Source: Acidobacteriota bacterium (GTDB lineage: Bacteria > Acidobacteriota > Terriglobia > Acidiferrales > UBA7541). From it: a DNA stretch of 64,000 nucleotides. The DNA lies in NCBI GenBank assembly GCA_021324935.1, contig JAJPIE010000037.1, positions 141,071-205,070 on the forward strand. The letters run 5' to 3'. Position 1 is the first letter of the stretch. The number at the start of each line of letters is the position of its first letter. The position numbers were made by a program, and so were the translations under genes. Of the stretch, positions 1 through 9,479 are shown in pieces. The notes beneath the pieces were generated by a model. That model saw only the letters and a list, made by a program, of their open reading frames with translations, did not search any database and was not told where the DNA came from.

Positions 1-106
1 CCTGGTTGAAGCGCTCCACGTCGAAGGGATCGCGCACGTACGTCAGCCCGTTCTGTGCGATCGCTTGCAGGCGTTGTGCCCACTGCAGCAGGTCAGGATT
101 CTTCAT
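1..106 (-). CDS. NUDIX hydrolase, N-terminal part only (cut by window edge)
   Basis: Reading the minus strand from ATG at 106 gives about 35 residues: [20 protein letters not shown], then [13 protein letters not shown], running off the window. The pattern LLxWAxxLQAIAQxGLTYxxDPFDxER is typical of the helical N-terminal domain (Nudix_N_2 type) that precedes the NUDIX fold in some ADP-ribose or nucleoside-diphosphate pyrophosphatases. The NUDIX box itself lies outside the window, so substrate and catalytic residues cannot be judged. The ATG sits 4 nt after the rluB-like stop codon, so it is the last visible gene of the ppa / selenoprotein / rluB operon. The family call rests on a short stretch. 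Confidence 0.7.
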   Translation of the reverse strand, partial: MKNPDLLQWAQRLQAIAQNGLTYVRDPFDVERFNQ

Positions 107-110
107 CGCC

Positions 111-914
111 CTAGTGTATCAGCGCCGGAGCCGCCGGACGCGCCGGGCGCAGCTCCTGCTGCAGGGAAGCCAGCTCCGCCGCCGTCAATCGCCGATGTTG
201 GCCTTTTGGCAAATCGCCCAGTTGCAGCGGCCCGATGGCCACGCGGATCAGCCGCAGCACTTCCACGCCGCGCGCATTCAGCATACGCCGGATCTGACGG
301 TTTTTGCCTTCATCCAATACGATCTCGATCCAGGAGTTCTTCCCTCCCGTCCGCAAAACCTTTGCGCGCTTGCACCGCAAAATTTCACCACGCTCCGTTT
401 CCACGCCGCGCTCCAATTTGTCCAGCAGCTCTGGCGTGGCGATCGCGCCAATTTGCACGTGATACGTTTTGTCTAGATGCTGATCCGGATCGGTCACCTG
501 CGCGCTCCACTCCGAATCGTTCGTGAAGAGCAGCAGCCCTTCGCTGGCCTTGTCCAGTCGCCCAACGGGCGCCAGCCAGTTCAACTCACGGGGCAGCAGG
601 GAATAGACGGTCTCGCGCCCCTTTTCATCCGCTGCCGAAGTCACCAGTCCCCTCGCCTTGTTCATCATCAAATAAATCCTTTCCGCCGCGTGAATCGCCC
701 GTCCGAGCACTTCAATGCGGTCCACGCCCATCCGGACCGGCGTTTCCGGATTTCGCGGGGCGGTGCCGTTCAGCCGCACGTTTCCTTGGCGAATCAGCGT
801 GGCTGCTTGTTTGCGCGAGCAATACCCCAGCTTGGAGAGAGCGCGCGCCAATCCCACTTTTCGCACACCCCTGATTGCCGGCGTCGCTTTCCTTCCGTCG
901 AATCGCCGTTTCAT
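111..914 (-). CDS. 23S/16S rRNA pseudouridine synthase, RluB/RsuA family
   Basis: A 267-residue RNA pseudouridine synthase. An S4 RNA-binding domain comes first (about residues 20-65, [19 protein letters not shown]), then the catalytic domain with the [16 protein letters not shown] motif, whose Asp121 is the expected nucleophile, and a late KNRQIRRML motif. The family isomerises specific uridines in rRNA; RluB, RluE, RluF and RsuA cannot be separated from sequence alone, although S4 plus this length fits RluB best. A longer reading frame begins at 1001, but ATG 914 gives the normal N-terminus and avoids overlap with the upstream selenoprotein, which ends 17 nt before it. It is co-oriented with ppa and the NUDIX gene. 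Confidence 0.93.
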   Translation of the reverse strand: MKRRFDGRKATPAIRGVRKVGLARALSKLGYCSRKQAATLIRQGNVRLNGTAPRNPETPVRMGVDRIEVLGRAIHAAERIYLMMNKARGLVTSAADEKGRETVYSLLPRELNWLAPVGRLDKASEGLLLFTNDSEWSAQVTDPDQHLDKTYHVQIGAIATPELLDKLERGVETERGEILRCKRAKVLRTGGKNSWIEIVLDEGKNRQIRRMLNARGVEVLRLIRVAIGPLQLGDLPKGQHRRLTAAELASLQQELRPARPAAPALIH

Positions 915-931
915 TACCTGGGCATCCTTTG

Positions 932-1639
932 TCAGCTCTTTTTGTCGACAGCGGTTGCCGTATCGGGGTGCTTCACTTCGCCGTAACGCGCCGCTAGCCA
1001 CTCTCGCACTTCCTTAGGATTGTAGTTAAATGGCCCGTTCCCGCCTTTATACGCCACGCGGCCGTCGGCATCGATGATGTAGAGCCGCTCCGGCCACGCT
1101 GCGTACGCGTCATTCGCCGCGTTGTTCATCGGATCGATCCCGAACGGCAATGGATACTTGAACCGCTTCGTGAAATCATTGGCAATCGCCACGCGCTGCG
1201 CCAGCGTCTTCGGCTGCGCGTAACACACGTTGTCCCGGTCCTTCTCGTTCGATTTCATCTGCCATTCGTCGGTGGGATGCGCCTCGCGTACGTAAATGGT
1301 CAAAAAATCCGCGCGGTCCTTGTAATCCTCATATAGTTGAATGATGTCGCCAACCTGGCGGCGGAAAGGGGGTCAAGTGAAGCTCCCGAAGACCAGCACC
1401 AGCGGTTTGCCGCCGATGCGGTCTCGCACGTGAAACCGCGTTTCTCCATCCAGAGCCACAAGTGTCGAGTCCGGCGCAGCACTGCCTACCTTCAAATCTC
1501 CAAGATGCATGTAGGGCAATGCGTAACGCACCATTTCCACCGCGTCTTTCGGGCTGCCTGCCATGTAACTGAGCCCTGCGCCCACGCCAACTACCACCAC
1601 TCCAACTCCCAGCAAGCTCCATTTCAGAAGCGGTTTCAT
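932..1639 (-). CDS. Iodothyronine deiodinase-like selenoprotein (in-frame UGA read as Sec89)
   Basis: The frame runs from ATG 1639 to 932 and is open except for one TGA at 1375-1373. Reading that TGA as selenocysteine gives a 235-residue protein. The N-terminus is a membrane anchor or signal (LLKWSLLGVGVVVVGVGAG). A thioredoxin-fold core follows: KPLVLVFGSFT-U-PPFRRQ, then REAHPTDEW with His121, then WPERLYIIDADGRVAYKG and GPFNYNPKEVREWL. These blocks match animal deiodinases closely, including the PxRPLVLxFGSxT-U-P active site, the EAHxxDGW histidine and the LPERLYII / GPWNYNPEEVR region. A SECIS-like hairpin lies just downstream of the UGA, and the window also carries selC. The natural substrate of bacterial homologues is not known; a reductive dehalogenase or thiol-peroxidase-like role is possible. 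GGAG precedes the start by about 6 nt. The gene follows ppa by 26 nt and precedes the rluB-like gene by 17 nt. Conventional calling would give two fragments (1373-1639 and 932-1303). Confidence 0.9.
1348..1360 (-). promoter_or_regulatory. SECIS-like hairpin after the UGA of the deiodinase-like gene
   Basis: On the minus strand, starting 13 nt after the TGA, the sequence CGCCA-GGT-TGGCG forms a 5-bp stem with a GGU loop. Bacterial SECIS elements are short hairpins within the coding sequence, a couple of dozen nucleotides after UGA, with a conserved G (often GGU) in the apical loop that SelB contacts. The loop lies 18-20 nt after the UGA, within that range. The lower stem was not modelled, so this is a candidate by position, stem and loop only. 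Confidence 0.65.
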
Positions 1640-1665
1640 ACCAGCTCCAGTCTCCGAAGGAATGA

Positions 1666-2214
1666 CTAATGCGCGGCGCGCAGCTCATCGCGCAACGCGT
1701 TGTATCGCGCCAACGATTTCTCAATGATGGTCAACGCCGCGTAGGCCGGACGAATGTCTTCCACCTGCACCTGCTTGCCTTCCAGTTGCTTGTAGTCCTG
1801 AAAGAAGCGCTTCAGCACCAGCAGCCGGTGGGGCGGCAGGTCGCGCGCCTCCAAATAGCTGCTGAACTCCGGATCCTTCGTGGCCACTGCGATGATTTTG
1901 TCGTCGCTGGCGCCGGAATCGATCATCGTCATCACGCCAATGGCCCGCGCCTGAATCAGCGCCAGCGGCTGCACCGGTTCCTGGCACAAGACCAGCACAT
2001 CCAGTGGATCGTTGTCTTCCGCATAGGTCTGTGGAATGAACCCGTAGTTCGCGGGGTAAAACACCGCCGAATGAATGATGCGGTCCACCTTCAAAAGGCC
2101 GGTTGCCTTGTCGAGCTCGTACTTCACGTTGGAACCAAGGGGAATTTCGATTACCGCCTGGAAATCGCGGGGCAAATCTTTGCCGGGGGAAACATCATGC
2201 CATGCATGCATCAC
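1666..2214 (-). CDS. ppa: Inorganic pyrophosphatase, family I
   Basis: A 182-residue soluble pyrophosphatase that hydrolyses PPi to two phosphates in the cytoplasm and so pulls biosynthetic reactions forward. The family signature is clear: the [14 protein letters not shown] substrate region, the [11 protein letters not shown] segment, and the metal-binding DNDPLD motif with Asp67, Asp69 and Asp72. Length is normal for the prokaryotic hexameric form. It is the first gene of a minus-strand operon with the selenoprotein, the rluB-like gene and a NUDIX hydrolase. ATG at 2214 is followed by a second ATG; both fit. Confidence 0.98.
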   Translation of the reverse strand: MMHAWHDVSPGKDLPRDFQAVIEIPLGSNVKYELDKATGLLKVDRIIHSAVFYPANYGFIPQTYAEDNDPLDVLVLCQEPVQPLALIQARAIGVMTMIDSGASDDKIIAVATKDPEFSSYLEARDLPPHRLLVLKRFFQDYKQLEGKQVQVEDIRPAYAALTIIEKSLARYNALRDELRAAH

Positions 2215-2289
2215 GCTGGGGCACCTCGCTCCTTTTGAGGCCCCTATTATCTCCTGAGAGCCTCTGATTCCGTTAGAGCGGTGTAGGCG

Positions 2290-2305
2290 CTGGGCTTCAG
2301 CCCAG
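2290..2305. repeat. Short hairpin upstream of ppa
   Basis: CTGGGC-TTCA-GCCCAG is a perfect 6-bp hairpin with a 4-nt loop between the DUF1761 gene and ppa. It has no T-tract, so it is a weak terminator at best. Hairpins of this CTGGGCTTCAGCCCAG style look like dispersed intergenic palindromes rather than gene-specific control sites. Confidence 0.45.
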
Positions 2306-2338
2306 GGCGATTTCCGGCGGAGCGTCTGCGCGGCTCGA

Positions 2339-2749
2339 CTATGCCGTTCTCTTCGCCCACGCCCCGATTATCGCGCCCATCAGCACCATCCCCGCCAGCG
2401 GGTAGAATTCATTGATCGCGTAAAGCGTTCGCGGCCGCATCTCGTACATGTAAGTGGTAAGCGTGATCGGGCCAACGAATCCGGTCCAAAGCAATACTCC
2501 CACCGAAGCGCCGCGCCCGATCGTGTTGGCGTTTCTCCAGATGCAGATCTGCGCCAGCGAATAGGCAATCAACAAGTTCAAAGCAAAGCTAATCAGATAG
2601 GGCAGTGCCGGATTCATGGATTTGGCCTGTTCCATCGACATATTTTCCAGCGCCATCCATGGCTTGCTGAACAGCTTTCCGAACCACACGGCCCCCAGCA
2701 ACCAGTATGCAATCGCGGATACCACCACCGCCGCATAATTTGTTCTCAT
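2339..2749 (-). CDS. DUF1761-family small membrane protein
   Basis: A 136-residue membrane protein with about four hydrophobic segments. The start region [20 protein letters not shown], followed by GKLFSKPWM, is typical of the DUF1761 family, whose function is unknown. The frame is open upstream to 2851, but ATG 2749 is preceded by a purine-rich GGGGGAATC site and gives the usual family N-terminus, so it is preferred. It sits downstream of kdsC on the same strand with a gap of about 190 nt, so co-transcription is possible but not shown. Confidence 0.8.
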   Translation of the reverse strand: MRTNYAAVVVSAIAYWLLGAVWFGKLFSKPWMALENMSMEQAKSMNPALPYLISFALNLLIAYSLAQICIWRNANTIGRGASVGVLLWTGFVGPITLTTYMYEMRPRTLYAINEFYPLAGMVLMGAIIGAWAKRTA

Positions 2750-2937
2750 TGTGATTCCCCCGCCGAGCGCGCGCCGGGGCATTACGAAGACGGAGCCGAC
2801 TACGGCGCTGGCCAGAGTCTCCAACCCCTGCGCCGCTAAGTCAAGCGCCACGATGAGTTCAAGCCGGATTTTGTCAGTTCATTCTTTTCCTGAGTTCCTT
2901 CGTTTATTCTGCGAGCAATAAACTACCAGCTCTTTTC

Positions 2938-3495
2938 TCAGGCCCTCGCTTTGTCGATTAATTCTTCCCAGATGCCCTTGGATTTCAAGATTAGCTCAAT
3001 CGCTTCTCGCACCGCGCCCCTTCCCGCGTGCGCCTTCGTCGTATAGTGCGCAATCCTTTTCACGTCGGCCGCTGCATCTCCGACCGCCACCGCCAGCCCT
3101 GCACGCTTCATCAGCGGAATATCCGGCAGATCGTCCCCGATGAATGCCACCTCCGCGTCGCTCACTCCCGCCTTGGCCAGAATCTCCTCGTACGCCGGCA
3201 TCTTTAGCGCAATTTTCATATAGATGAATTCCATTTTCATCTCATGCGCGCGGCGAAGCAGCGCCGCACTCTCGCGGCCTGTGATGCAGCCGGTGCGCAG
3301 GCCCGCGGTCCTGGCCAACGTAAGCCCTTGCCCGTCGTGGGCATCGAAGGTCTTGATTTCCAATGCCGTTCCGTCAGGTTGTGACTGCAGGGTCACGCCG
3401 CCGTCGGTCATCGTTCCGTCCACATCCATTAGGATTACCTGGATGCGGGCGGCGCGTTTTTTCAGTGCTGGAGAAAGCTTTGGGCTGCGCCGCAA
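2938..3495 (-). CDS. kdsC: 3-deoxy-D-manno-octulosonate 8-phosphate phosphatase (KdsC)
   Basis: A 185-residue HAD-superfamily phosphatase that removes phosphate from Kdo-8-phosphate, the third step toward CMP-Kdo for lipid A core synthesis. HAD motif I is MDVDGTMTDG, with Asp24 (nucleophile) and Asp26. Motif II is in the CITGRES region, and motif IV is FIGDDLPDIPLM. The short, cap-less form matches tetrameric KdsC. It is co-oriented with kdsD, kdsA and pyrG, but a plus-strand dienelactone hydrolase lies between kdsC and kdsD, so it needs its own promoter. Confidence 0.95.
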   Translation of the reverse strand: MRRSPKLSPALKKRAARIQVILMDVDGTMTDGGVTLQSQPDGTALEIKTFDAHDGQGLTLARTAGLRTGCITGRESAALLRRAHEMKMEFIYMKIALKMPAYEEILAKAGVSDAEVAFIGDDLPDIPLMKRAGLAVAVGDAAADVKRIAHYTTKAHAGRGAVREAIELILKSKGIWEELIDKARA

Positions 3496-3594
3496 GAGAG
3501 CCTCCTGAAAGACGAATTCCGCATTTTATCAGGAATGAAGCGTCTTCACGGATCTCGGATGCGCGACGATCCAGCCAGCCTTATATGCAGATAT

Positions 3595-3623
3595 TTGACT
3601 TATCGTTAATTCTATGGTAAAAT
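3595..3623 (+). promoter_or_regulatory. Sigma-70-type promoter for the dienelactone hydrolase
   Basis: TTGACT (3595-3600), a 17-nt spacer and TAAAAT (3618-3623) make a near-consensus housekeeping promoter. The start of transcription would be near 3630, about 75 nt before the ATG at 3707. The local AT-richness stands out from the surrounding GC-rich DNA. Confidence 0.7.
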
Positions 3624-3706
3624 AAAAGAAGGAACTTCACGCGAAATCCCCGCTGAAGCTCGCTGTCAGGCGTTACGACAAAGATGACCGGAAGGAGAGC
3701 CCCTGC

Positions 3707-4429
3707 ATGAAAACCGAGTACGCGAAATACCACGACGGTGCTGTGGATTTGACCGGGATGTTCGCTTGGGAGGAAGGCACGGAGACCACGCGACCTGGAA
3801 TTCTGGTGGTTCACGCCGGCACCGGTTTGGATGACCACGCCAAAAACCGCGCGAAGCGCCTTGCGGAGTGGGGCTATGTCGCTTTTGCCTGCGATATGTA
3901 CGGCGACGGCGTTGCAGGCGACCGCGACAGGGTGCTGAGTGTCCTGAATGAACTTCGCCACGACCCACCCAATCTCTGTCGGCGCGTTTCTGCTGGCCTC
4001 GACGTACTTCGCTCTCATCCCTGCGTTGATGGACGCATCGCCGCCATCGGCTACTGTTTCGGGGGTTTCACCGTTCTCGAACTAGCTCGCGGCGGCGCCA
4101 ATCTTGCCGGTGTCGTCAGCGTTCACGGAACGCTCTCGACCTCAAAACCGGCTCCACGGGATCAAATCAAAGCAAAAATTCTCGCCTGTTGCGGCGCCCT
4201 CGATCCCCACGTTCCCATGACCCAGGTTTCCGCATTCATTGACGAAATGAACGAGTCTGGCGCCGACTGGCAAATGGCCATCTATGGTGGCGCCAAACAC
4301 GGCTTCGCGCACGAAAACGGCCCCAAACTCCCCGGCGTCGAATACCACGCCTTGGCGGACTTCCGGTCCAGCCAGCTAATCCACGATTTCTTCCGCGAAC
4401 TGTTTAGCCCCTCGGAATGCGCTGCCTAA
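3707..4429 (+). CDS. Dienelactone hydrolase family alpha/beta hydrolase
   Basis: A 240-residue cytoplasmic alpha/beta hydrolase. The catalytic triad can be read directly: Cys117 in GYCFGG (the Cys nucleophile typical of dienelactone hydrolases), Asp166 in CCGALDPHVP, and His198 in GAKHGFAH. The family opens dienelactones in aromatic catabolism, but many members are general carboxylesterases; nothing nearby belongs to an aromatic pathway, so the substrate is unknown. A strong AAGGAGAG ribosome site precedes ATG 3707, and a good promoter lies upstream. It is a single-gene unit facing into kdsD. Confidence 0.92.
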   Translation: MKTEYAKYHDGAVDLTGMFAWEEGTETTRPGILVVHAGTGLDDHAKNRAKRLAEWGYVAFACDMYGDGVAGDRDRVLSVLNELRHDPPNLCRRVSAGLDVLRSHPCVDGRIAAIGYCFGGFTVLELARGGANLAGVVSVHGTLSTSKPAPRDQIKAKILACCGALDPHVPMTQVSAFIDEMNESGADWQMAIYGGAKHGFAHENGPKLPGVEYHALADFRSSQLIHDFFRELFSPSECAA

Positions 4430-4468
4430 ACGTCACAGGGCCGGGGTCCGCCCATCCGGCATCGGGCA

Positions 4469-4527
4469 CAGGCTTCCGCCTGCGATTCTTGCTCCATCAT
4501 GAGTGGCACAGGCCAAGCCTGTGCCAC
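4469..4527. terminator. Hairpins between two convergent genes
   Basis: Between the dienelactone hydrolase and kdsD lie two palindromes: a weak CAGGC-TTCC-GCCTG (4469-4482) and a strong 11-bp stem GTGGCACAGGC-CAA-GCCTGTGCCAC (4503-4527). The strong hairpin is symmetric, so it could stop transcription from either side, but there is no clear U-tract. The GTGGCACAGGC core also appears as a degenerate copy near 15420, so this may be a dispersed palindromic repeat serving as a terminator. Confidence 0.5.
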
Positions 4528-4534
4528 GCTCCCA

Positions 4535-5506
4535 TCAAATTAGCTCTAGCGTCCACAAATCATGCAAATGAACCACGCCCAAAACCTTCCGGGCCTCATC
4601 CACTACCACCACCGACGTAATCTTCTTCTTCTCCATCAAATTCAGCGCCTCGCTGGCGAGCACGTGCGGCCCCAGCGTCTGCGGGTTTTTCATCATGCAA
4701 TCGCCAGCCCTCATCGAAAGCGCCGCACCAGCATGCTTCTCCATCAGTCGTCGCAAATCCCCATCCGTCAAAATTCCTGCCAGGGTTCCATCTTTCGCCG
4801 TCACGGTGGTCATGCCCAATTTCTTCGCGGACATTTCATGAAACGTAGCCGGCATCGGCGTTTCCGGCGACACCCGCGGCAGCGCATCTCCCGCGTGCAT
4901 CAGATGCTCGACGCGCAATAATTTTTTTCCCAGCCTCCCGGCCGGATGCAGGGCCGCAAAATCATCCGGCTGAAAGCCGCGGCGTTCCAGCAACGAGATG
5001 GCCAGCGCATCGCCCACGGCCATGGCAACTGCTGTGCTCGCCGTCGGCGCCAGGTTCAGCGAACACGCCTCTTCCTTCACGCTGACGTTGAGCACCACCT
5101 CGCTCGCCTCTGCCAGTGTCGATTTCAAATTCCCCGTCAGCGTCACAATTGGAATTTCCAGTCGCTTCAGTGCCTCGAGTAAGTTCACAATCTCTTGCGT
5201 CTCTCCCCCATACGTGATCGCCAGAAGCGCGTCTCCCCGCGCCAGCATTCCCAGATCGCCGTGCAACGCCTCCGCGGGATGCAGAAAAAATGAAGGCGTG
5301 CCAGTACTCGACAATGTGGCGGATACTTTTCGCCCCACCAGCCCGGACTTGCCCATCCCCGTCACCACCACGCGGCCCTTGCACGCAAACAGCAAATCCA
5401 CGGCTCGTTCAAACGACGCATCCAGACGTGCCAGCACCTCCTGAATCGCCTGCGCTTCGATCCGAAGCACGCGCCGCGCCGATTCCAGGCTCATGCGTTG
5501 CTCCAT
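4535..5506 (-). CDS. kdsD: Arabinose-5-phosphate isomerase (KdsD/KpsF)
   Basis: A 323-residue enzyme that converts ribulose-5-phosphate to arabinose-5-phosphate, the first Kdo step. An N-terminal SIS domain (about residues 35-165, with VVVTGMGKSGLVGRK and the LHPAEALHGDLG substrate region) is followed by two CBS domains (about residues 205-320). This SIS-CBS-CBS layout is that of KdsD/KpsF/GutQ. The ATG at 5506 overlaps the end of kdsA by 16 nt, so translation is probably coupled; a second ATG at 5494 is an alternative. Confidence 0.96.
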   Translation of the reverse strand: MEQRMSLESARRVLRIEAQAIQEVLARLDASFERAVDLLFACKGRVVVTGMGKSGLVGRKVSATLSSTGTPSFFLHPAEALHGDLGMLARGDALLAITYGGETQEIVNLLEALKRLEIPIVTLTGNLKSTLAEASEVVLNVSVKEEACSLNLAPTASTAVAMAVGDALAISLLERRGFQPDDFAALHPAGRLGKKLLRVEHLMHAGDALPRVSPETPMPATFHEMSAKKLGMTTVTAKDGTLAGILTDGDLRRLMEKHAGAALSMRAGDCMMKNPQTLGPHVLASEALNLMEKKKITSVVVVDEARKVLGVVHLHDLWTLELI

Positions 5507-6330
5507 CGGCGCATCAGCGCGGAAAGGTCCTTCAAGCGCGCAAGCAATTGCGGGAGCTGGGCCAGCGGCAGGGCATTCGGCCCATCGGAAAGCGCCGCTG
5601 CGGGATTGTCGTGCGTCTCCAGAAAAATTCCATCCACGCCCGCGGCCACACCCGCGCGCGCCAGCGGTTCGATGAACTCCGGCTGCCCGCCGCTCGCGTG
5701 ACCTTGCCCGCCGGGGAGTTGCACCGAATGGGTCACGTCATACACCACGGGATAACCGAGCTTGGCCATCACCGGGAAACTGCGCATGTCCACAACCAGG
5801 TTGTTGTAGCCGAAGCTCGTCCCGCGCTCGGTCAAAATGATGTTCTGGTTCCCGGCGGCCGCGATCTTTTCCGCCACGTTGCTCATGTCCCACGGCGAAA
5901 GAAATTGCGCCTTCTTCACATTCACGATCCGACCCGTCTTTGCCGCCGCCGTCAGCAAATCCGTCTGCCGCGAAAGAAACGCCGGAATTTGCAGAATGTC
6001 CGCGACCTCCGCCGCCGGCGACGCTTGCGAGGCCTCGTGAATGTCCGTGAGTATCGGCGCGTGCAGATCCGACTTGATCCTCCGCAGAATCCGAAGCCCT
6101 TCCGTCAGCCCTGGCCCGCGATACGCCTTCGTCGACGACCGGTTCGCCTTGTCGTAAGATGCCTTGAAAATGTAAGGCATACCGGCATCTGCCGCGATCT
6201 CCGCCACGCGCTCCGCCAGCGACCGCGCGTGCGCCTCAGACTCGATCACACACGGCCCCGCGATCAAAAAGAGCGGATTCCCTCCGCCCAACCGCAAACT
6301 CCCCAGCTGAATCTCTCGCGTCTTTGTCAT
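5491..6330 (-). CDS. kdsA: 3-deoxy-8-phosphooctulonate synthase (KdsA), metal-dependent type
   Basis: A 279-residue aldol-type synthase that joins phosphoenolpyruvate and arabinose-5-phosphate to give Kdo-8-phosphate. Family motifs include LIAGPCVIES, FKASYDKANRSS, LTERGTSFGYNNLVVDMR and YDVTHSVQ. Cys27 in AGPCVIE marks the metal-dependent class seen in Aquifex; the metal-independent Escherichia coli type has Asn there. It overlaps kdsD downstream, and a toxin gene ends 27 nt upstream. In the inferred ancestral order it would directly follow pyrG. Confidence 0.97.
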   Translation of the reverse strand: MTKTREIQLGSLRLGGGNPLFLIAGPCVIESEAHARSLAERVAEIAADAGMPYIFKASYDKANRSSTKAYRGPGLTEGLRILRRIKSDLHAPILTDIHEASQASPAAEVADILQIPAFLSRQTDLLTAAAKTGRIVNVKKAQFLSPWDMSNVAEKIAAAGNQNIILTERGTSFGYNNLVVDMRSFPVMAKLGYPVVYDVTHSVQLPGGQGHASGGQPEFIEPLARAGVAAGVDGIFLETHDNPAAALSDGPNALPLAQLPQLLARLKDLSALMRRWSNA

Positions 6331-6357
6331 GAATAAACCGAAGATATCACAATAGTT

Positions 6358-6783
6358 TCAGGGCTTCTCGGCGGGAAGCAGTTGAAACCGCGCCCTGGGG
6401 CCAATTCGATAGGCGGCAAAGTCATTTTGGTCGACCGTGAAAATGACTGAAATGGATTCGCGGTTTGCCAAATGTATAAGTGTCGCGTCCGCGAAGTCCA
6501 TGGGCCTGTCCTTGTATTGCCGCATCAATTTCTCCAAACCATTAAGTTCTGAATTCTCGATGATAGCTATTGCAATAACGCCTTTTCGGAAAAAGTCCCA
6601 GGCACGGTCCTTTTCCAATCTTTCCCGATCCATAAGATGGAAAAGTTCCGAGAGAACAGCTTCCGAAGTTAGCAGGGGGAGCGGGAGACTTGGGAGAACG
6701 GCGGTGCAAGGAACGTGCCAGTCATCCGAATCGTCCAGGAGCGCCAGAATCGCTCCTGTGTCCACCAGTATTCTAGCGGCCAT
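6358..6783 (-). CDS. PIN-domain ribonuclease toxin (VapC-like)
   Basis: A 141-residue PIN-domain protein. Acidic residues expected for the metal site are present: Asp8 in ILVDTGAILALLDD, a Glu in SEAVLSELFHL, and the DFADATLIHLA and FTVDQNDF segments. VapC toxins cleave tRNA or rRNA and are held inactive by the partner antitoxin. Its start overlaps the end of the upstream antitoxin gene by 11 nt, the usual coupling for such pairs. The pair lies between pyrG and kdsA and is probably an insertion into that operon. Confidence 0.9.
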   Translation of the reverse strand: MAARILVDTGAILALLDDSDDWHVPCTAVLPSLPLPLLTSEAVLSELFHLMDRERLEKDRAWDFFRKGVIAIAIIENSELNGLEKLMRQYKDRPMDFADATLIHLANRESISVIFTVDQNDFAAYRIGPRARFQLLPAEKP

Positions 6784-7054
6784 GCTTTTCAGCGAGATGA
6801 GCTTGCACTATCTCTCGCACTCGAGTGGAGTTGTCCCGCTTCCCGGAATGGATTGTGCCGATCAGGCGGGCCGCAATTGCGTGCAGCCTTCTTTGCTCTT
6901 TATCGTTGGATATGTCTTTCTGATTTTGCGCCAGCCATTCTCGCAGCGCCGTATGGATGACTTGCGACACCTTTACCTTCCGGCTCCGGGCCACCCGCTC
7001 CAGGTCTCTGCGCACTTCCTGAGACATCCGCAAGCTGTAGATCTTGGTCTTCAT
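6773..7054 (-). CDS. Ribbon-helix-helix antitoxin (VapB-like)
   Basis: A 93-residue protein starting MKTKIYSLRMSQEVRRDLER, followed by VARSRKVKVSQVIHTALREW. A beta strand followed by two helices is the ribbon-helix-helix DNA-binding fold of VapB/CopG-type antitoxins; the C-terminal part should bind and block the PIN toxin. It precedes and overlaps the toxin gene. The inverted repeats directly upstream (7058-7083) are the likely autoregulatory operator. Confidence 0.85.
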   Translation of the reverse strand: MKTKIYSLRMSQEVRRDLERVARSRKVKVSQVIHTALREWLAQNQKDISNDKEQRRLHAIAARLIGTIHSGKRDNSTRVREIVQAHLAEKHGR

Positions 7055-7057
7055 GCA

Positions 7058-7083
7058 TTACATTGTAATACGTTTGTATTACA
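7058..7083 (-). promoter_or_regulatory. Double palindromic operator of the vapBC-like pair
   Basis: Two overlapping inverted repeats lie immediately before the antitoxin start: TGTAATAC-GTTT-GTATTACA (7064-7083, 8-bp arms) and ATTACA-T-TGTAAT (7058-7070, 6-bp arms). Repeated TGTAAT half-sites suit co-operative binding by ribbon-helix-helix dimers of the VapB-VapC complex. The DNA is AT-rich against a GC-rich background and may include the promoter. Confidence 0.7.
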
Positions 7084-7101
7084 TCGGCGATCGGCAGGTT
7101 C

Positions 7102-8811
<1,710 letters not shown>

Positions 8812-8859
8812 TCAACGGATTTGAGCTTGTCGAACCTCCGCAGGATTGACGTACATATA

Positions 8860-8888
8860 ATTATGTTCGGAACCTGCCGGCGTGTCAA
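8860..8888 (-). promoter_or_regulatory. Sigma-70-type promoter for pyrG
   Basis: On the minus strand TTGACA (8888-8883), a 17-nt spacer and CATAAT (8865-8860) form an almost ideal housekeeping promoter. Transcription would start near 8853, about 60 nt before the pyrG ATG at 8790. The -10 region lies in an AT-rich near-palindrome. Confidence 0.75.
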
Positions 8889-9023
8889 TGAGAACTCTTC
8901 GCTGCCAAAAATCGAAAAAATTTGTCGCATCAAATCTTTTGCCGAACAAGGAGTTCGTAACTTGAACAAAATGCGATATCGTTTCTTTTGAGGACGTTCA
9001 CTTCCGGGTCTCAAGAGGGAAGC

Positions 9024-9479
9024 ATGCGAAGCTGGATGATGGTGATGCTGATGACGGCATCCGTTGCGGCAAGCGGCGTGGCGTGCGCGCAGAAAGCACC
9101 TTCGGCGCCGGCAGCGGATTTGTCGCAGTACGACGCGCGCCGCGAGGCCAACGTTGTCGGCACGGTCGTGGATTTCACAGCCAATTCCGTGTCTGCTCCC
9201 TTTGGCGCACGGATCACGTTGCGGACGCATGCCGGTTTGCTCGAGGTCCATCTAGGCGATCCCCGATTCCTGGCTGCCAATCATTTCTCGATTCAAGCCG
9301 GCGACACGGTGCGCATCGTTGGAGAGACCCTGGCCCGTCCGAATTTCGAAATCTTCGTTGCGCGCATCGTCGAAAGAGGCACCCAGGCCCTTGCCATTCG
9401 TACCGCGCGCGGATCGTTGATCCCGTATGTTGCGCCGCGCAATGAAAAGTTCCCGGTTTTTTCCCATGGTGTCGTATGA
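9024..9479 (+). CDS. Secreted protein with predicted OB-like beta domain, function unknown
   Basis: A 151-residue protein with a signal peptide (MRSWMMVMLMTASVAASGVA, then CAQ). The mature part is rich in short beta strands and turns: VVGTVVDFTANSV, ARITLRTHAGLLEVHLG, AGDTVRIVGETL. This resembles an OB-fold or DUF5666-like barrel, but no named family is recognised. ATG 9024 has an AGAGGGA site 8 nt upstream and is preferred to an in-frame ATG at 8988. Its stop codon overlaps the ATG of the following lipoprotein (ATGA), so the two are translationally coupled and likely act together in the envelope. Confidence 0.75.
   Translation: MRSWMMVMLMTASVAASGVACAQKAPSAPAADLSQYDARREANVVGTVVDFTANSVSAPFGARITLRTHAGLLEVHLGDPRFLAANHFSIQAGDTVRIVGETLARPNFEIFVARIVERGTQALAIRTARGSLIPYVAPRNEKFPVFSHGVV

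Noticed and set aside
1373..1639. Reading the upstream deiodinase fragment as a separate 88-residue gene
   Set aside because: The downstream frame continues without a gap into conserved deiodinase sequence, and no independent start with a ribosome site exists for the second half.
7064..7083. Palindrome as an intrinsic terminator for pyrG
   Set aside because: It is AT-rich with no GC stem or T-tract, and it lies directly before an antitoxin start, so an operator is far more likely.
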